Below are positions 61,521 to 64,000 of a DNA stretch of 64,000 bases, piece after piece. Under the pieces are notes generated by a model. The model worked only from the letters and a program-made list of their open reading frames with translations, did not search any database and was not told where the DNA came from. Where the stretch lies: the NCBI RefSeq assembly GCF_021168475.1, contig NZ_JAJOZT010000004.1, forward strand, positions 186,001 through 250,000. The letters are read 5' to 3'. A program made the translations under genes and the position numbers. The stretch comes from Pseudoclavibacter sp. 13-3 (GTDB lineage Bacteria > Actinomycetota > Actinomycetes > Actinomycetales > Microbacteriaceae). Position 1 is the first letter of the stretch, and each line of letters begins with the position of its first letter.

Positions 61521-63635
61521 ATGACCGATCGACTTGTCGCCGCCCGCGCCCTCGGTGCGCAGGCGAGCGCCTACGCTCAGGGCTTCGCACGCGTCGCAGC
61601 CGTCACTTTTCCCATCTCGATCGCCGATCCCGCCGCGAATGCGCATCAGGTCATCGAACAGGCCGTCGCCTGCGATCGCGATGCGGTCGGGGTGGCCGTC
61701 TTCAGCGAGCTGTGCCTGACCGGGTACGCCATCGACGACCTGGTGCTGCAGGATGCCGTGCTCGACTCCGCCGTGGACGCGCTGATCGAGGTGATCGCCG
61801 CGAGCACCGAGCTGCTGCCGGTGCTGGTGGTCGGCGTGCCGCTGCGGCACAGATCGCGTCTGTACAACTGCGCTGCGGTCGTCCATCGCGGCCGTCTGCT
61901 CGGCGTCGTGCCGAAGTCGTATCTGCCGACCTACCGGGAGTTCTACGAGCGCCGCTGGTATGCACCGGGCGACGACCAGCGCGGCGGCAGCATCCGCGTC
62001 GGCGACCTCGACGCGCCCTTCGGCACCGACCTGCTCTTCGACGCCGTCGACGTGCCGGGTCTCGTGCTGCACGCCGAGGTCTGCGAAGACATGTGGGTGC
62101 CGGTGCCGCCGAGCGCTCGTGCCGCGCTCGCCGGCGCGAGCGTGCTCGCGAACCTCTCGGGCAGCCCCATCACCATCGCCCGCGCCGATGATCGTCGTCT
62201 CTTGGTGCGCTCGGCATCGGCCCGCTGCCTGGCCGCCTACGTCTACGCTGCGGCCGGAGCCGGCGAGTCGAGCAACGACCTCTCGTGGGACGGCCAGACG
62301 ATGATCTACGACAACGGCGCGCTGCTCGCCGAGACTGAGCGCTTTCCCGACGGGCCGAGGCGGTCGGTCGCCGACGTCGACCTCGACGTGCTGCGGCAGG
62401 AGCGCCTGCGGCAGGGCACATTCGACGACAACCGGCGCACACTCGCCGATCTGAGCGGCGACGGCGAAGAGAGCTCCTATCGCACCGTCTCGTTCCAGCT
62501 GAGGCCGCCCACCGACGACATCGGCCTGCGTCGCGCACTCGCCCGTTTTCCGTTCGTTCCCGCCGACCCTGCGCGGCTCGCGCAGGACTGCTACGAGGCC
62601 TACAGCATCCAGGTCTCGGGTCTCATGCAGCGCATGCGCTCGATCGGGTCGCCGAAGCTCGTGATCGGCGTCTCGGGCGGCCTCGACTCGACGCACGCGC
62701 TGCTCGTCTGCGCACAGGCCATGGACCGTCTCGGACGCCCGCGCGCCGACATCCTCGCGTTCACCATGCCCGGATTCGCCACCACCGACCGCACGAAGTC
62801 GAACGCTGCGGCGCTCGCCGAGTCGCTGGGGGTCACATTCGAAGAGCTCGACATCAGGCCTGCCGCACGCGAGCTGCTCAGCCGCATCGGGCATCCCTTC
62901 GCCGGCGGCGTGCCGGTCTATGACACCACCTTCGAGAACGTGCAGGCCGGTCTGCGCACCGACTACCTGTTCCGACTCGCGAACCAGCGCGGCGGCATCG
63001 TGGTGGGCACCGGCGACCTCTCGGAGGGCGCATTGGGGTGGTCGACGTACGGCGTCGGCGATCAGATGTCGCACTATACGGTGAACACCGGCGTGCCGAA
63101 GACGCTGATGCAGCATCTGATCCGCTGGGTGAGCTCGACCGGGCATTTCTCGGCGGAGGTCTCGGCTGTGCTGCAGCGCGTGCTCGACACCGAGATCTCG
63201 CCCGAGCTGGTGCCCGCCGGAGCCGACGGCAAGGTGCAGAGCACCGAAGACCGGATCGGCCCCTACGCCCTGCACGACTTCACGCTCTACCAGGTGCTGC
63301 GCCACGGCATGCGTCCGAGTCGCATCGCCTGGCTGGCCGCACACGCGTGGGCCGAGCCGGCCACCTGTCTTGATGCGGGCATGGGTCAGTGGCCGGCGGG
63401 TTTTCCCGACGCCGACCGCCACGACTTCGATCAGCGTCAGATCGTGCACTGGCTTGAGGTCTTTCTGCAGCGCTTCTTCGGGTTCGCCCAGTTCAAGCGC
63501 ACGGCCATTCCGAACGGCCCGAAGGTCTCGGCTGGCGGGTCGCTCTCGCCGCGCGGCGACTGGCGGGCGCCCTCAGACTCCACACCGCAGGCGTGGCTCG
63601 CCGAGCTGCACCTGGCGTTTCCGAGCGCCGACTGA
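61521..63635 (+). CDS. nadE: Glutamine-dependent NAD+ synthetase
   Basis: This cytosolic enzyme amidates deamido-NAD to NAD using glutamine. The 704 residues comprise an N-terminal carbon-nitrogen hydrolase (glutaminase) domain with the catalytic Glu in FSELCLTGYAIDD, the Lys in VPKSYLPTYREFYERR and the Cys in HAEVCEDMWVPVPP, and a C-terminal synthetase domain with the P-loop GVSGGLDSTHALLV, TTDRTKSNAAALAE, GIVVGTGDLSEGALGWSTYG and a C-terminal FKRTAIPNGPKVSAGGSLSP. The arrangement and length match the actinobacterial NadE. It begins at ATG 61521. CAGACT 7 bases upstream might be a -10, but this is weaker than at other leaderless candidates. Confidence 0.96.
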   Translation: MTDRLVAARALGAQASAYAQGFARVAAVTFPISIADPAANAHQVIEQAVACDRDAVGVAVFSELCLTGYAIDDLVLQDAVLDSAVDALIEVIAASTELLPVLVVGVPLRHRSRLYNCAAVVHRGRLLGVVPKSYLPTYREFYERRWYAPGDDQRGGSIRVGDLDAPFGTDLLFDAVDVPGLVLHAEVCEDMWVPVPPSARAALAGASVLANLSGSPITIARADDRRLLVRSASARCLAAYVYAAAGAGESSNDLSWDGQTMIYDNGALLAETERFPDGPRRSVADVDLDVLRQERLRQGTFDDNRRTLADLSGDGEESSYRTVSFQLRPPTDDIGLRRALARFPFVPADPARLAQDCYEAYSIQVSGLMQRMRSIGSPKLVIGVSGGLDSTHALLVCAQAMDRLGRPRADILAFTMPGFATTDRTKSNAAALAESLGVTFEELDIRPAARELLSRIGHPFAGGVPVYDTTFENVQAGLRTDYLFRLANQRGGIVVGTGDLSEGALGWSTYGVGDQMSHYTVNTGVPKTLMQHLIRWVSSTGHFSAEVSAVLQRVLDTEISPELVPAGADGKVQSTEDRIGPYALHDFTLYQVLRHGMRPSRIAWLAAHAWAEPATCLDAGMGQWPAGFPDADRHDFDQRQIVHWLEVFLQRFFGFAQFKRTAIPNGPKVSAGGSLSPRGDWRAPSDSTPQAWLAELHLAFPSAD

Positions 63636-63640
63636 GTCGG

Positions 63641-64000
63641 TCAGCCCTCGGAGCGCGGGTCGACGCTGAGAAACACCACGCCATCCTCGTCTGAGACCAC
63701 CCAGTCGCCCGGCCGCACATCGACCTCGAGAAAGCGGATGGGCTCGCCCAGCACACCGAAGCCACGCTTCACCGTGGGCACCGGCTGCGAGCCCAGGGCC
63801 TTGATGTGCACGTCGGCCTGACCGAGCTCGACGGTGTCGCGCACGGCTCCGGCTACCAGGATGCCGGCCCAGCCGCTGCGAGCGGCCAGCGCCCCCAGAT
63901 TGCCGCCGACCACCGCACGCCGCAGCGAGGCTCCGGCATCGACGACGAGCACGCGCCCTTCGCCTGGTGTGCCGAGCTGCTCTCTGATCAGCGTGTTGTC
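63641..64000 (-). CDS. RraA-like protein (5' end beyond the window)
   Basis: Only the C-terminal 119 residues lie inside. They show the RraA/HMG-aldolase fold: RVLVVDAGASLRRAVVGGNL, GILVAGAVRDTVELG (substrate loop with the Arg-Asp pair) and GDWVVSDEDGVVFLSVDP at the end. Proteins of this group are either RraA-type inhibitors of RNase E or 4-hydroxy-4-methyl-2-oxoglutarate aldolases; actinobacterial members are usually of unclear role. The frame runs on through base 64000 without a start. It converges with nadE with a 5-bp gap. Confidence 0.85.
   Translation of the reverse strand, partial: DNTLIREQLGTPGEGRVLVVDAGASLRRAVVGGNLGALAARSGWAGILVAGAVRDTVELGQADVHIKALGSQPVPTVKRGFGVLGEPIRFLEVDVRPGDWVVSDEDGVVFLSVDPRSEG

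Overview
The window is high-G+C DNA of an actinobacterium. A Micrococcales origin, probably Microbacteriaceae, is likely but not proven. The evidence is an actinobacterial division and cell-wall (dcw) cluster without ftsA, with sepF and yggT after ftsZ; a PASTA-domain Ser/Thr kinase; a GarA/OdhI FHA protein next to a MerR regulator of the FtsR type; a class II DAHP synthase; and many genes that look leaderless.

Positions 39-17210 (minus strand) hold one nearly continuous dcw operon, in transcription order mraZ, rsmH, ftsL, ftsI, murE, murF, mraY, murD, ftsW, murG, murC, ftsQ, then a short gap with a probable internal promoter, ftsZ, yggS, sepF and yggT. Most junctions overlap by 4 bp. Four GTGG repeats at exact 10-bp spacing upstream of mraZ look like the MraZ operator.

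Positions 17463-32281 are core genes: a DUF3040 membrane protein, a polyprenyl diphosphate synthase, the PASTA kinase, class II DAHP synthase, a PlsC-type acyltransferase, an LssY-C membrane protein, peptide deformylase, pyruvate carboxylase, an orphan ParA ATPase, two MerR regulators and the GarA/OdhI FHA protein.

Positions 32440-39084 are a small integrated island. It sits in a tRNA-Pro(GGG) gene and is bounded by a perfect 44-bp direct repeat. Its integrase survives only as a C-terminal fragment beside a degenerate IS3-family element, so the island is probably immobile. It carries an apparently intact, overlapping two-gene system, a HamA-like (DUF1837-type) nuclease and a HamB-like DEAH helicase. 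I read this as a divergent Hachiman-type anti-phage system. A frameshifted AbiEi-like antitoxin gene follows.

Just outside the island (39236-40125) two divergent genes, a VOC protein and a TetR regulator, are decayed and appear fused head to head by a deletion.

Positions 40126-64000 are accessory metabolism and housekeeping: an HTH regulator with a palindromic operator and a divergent conserved gene; a NudL-type Nudix hydrolase; a nitrilase-fold protein lacking its catalytic cysteine; a three-gene AMP-ligase/ketosynthase/acyl-CoA dehydrogenase operon; a cold-shock protein; a GT2-GtrA and PMT-family glycosyltransferase pair; a possible orphan nuclease; a GNAT acetyltransferase; an FNT channel coupled to a double-VOC protein; copZ-copA with a CsoR-type operator; a DedA/VTT protein; a PfpI/DJ-1 protein; an AI-2E family exporter; glutamine-dependent NAD synthetase; and a partial RraA-like gene cut by the window end.
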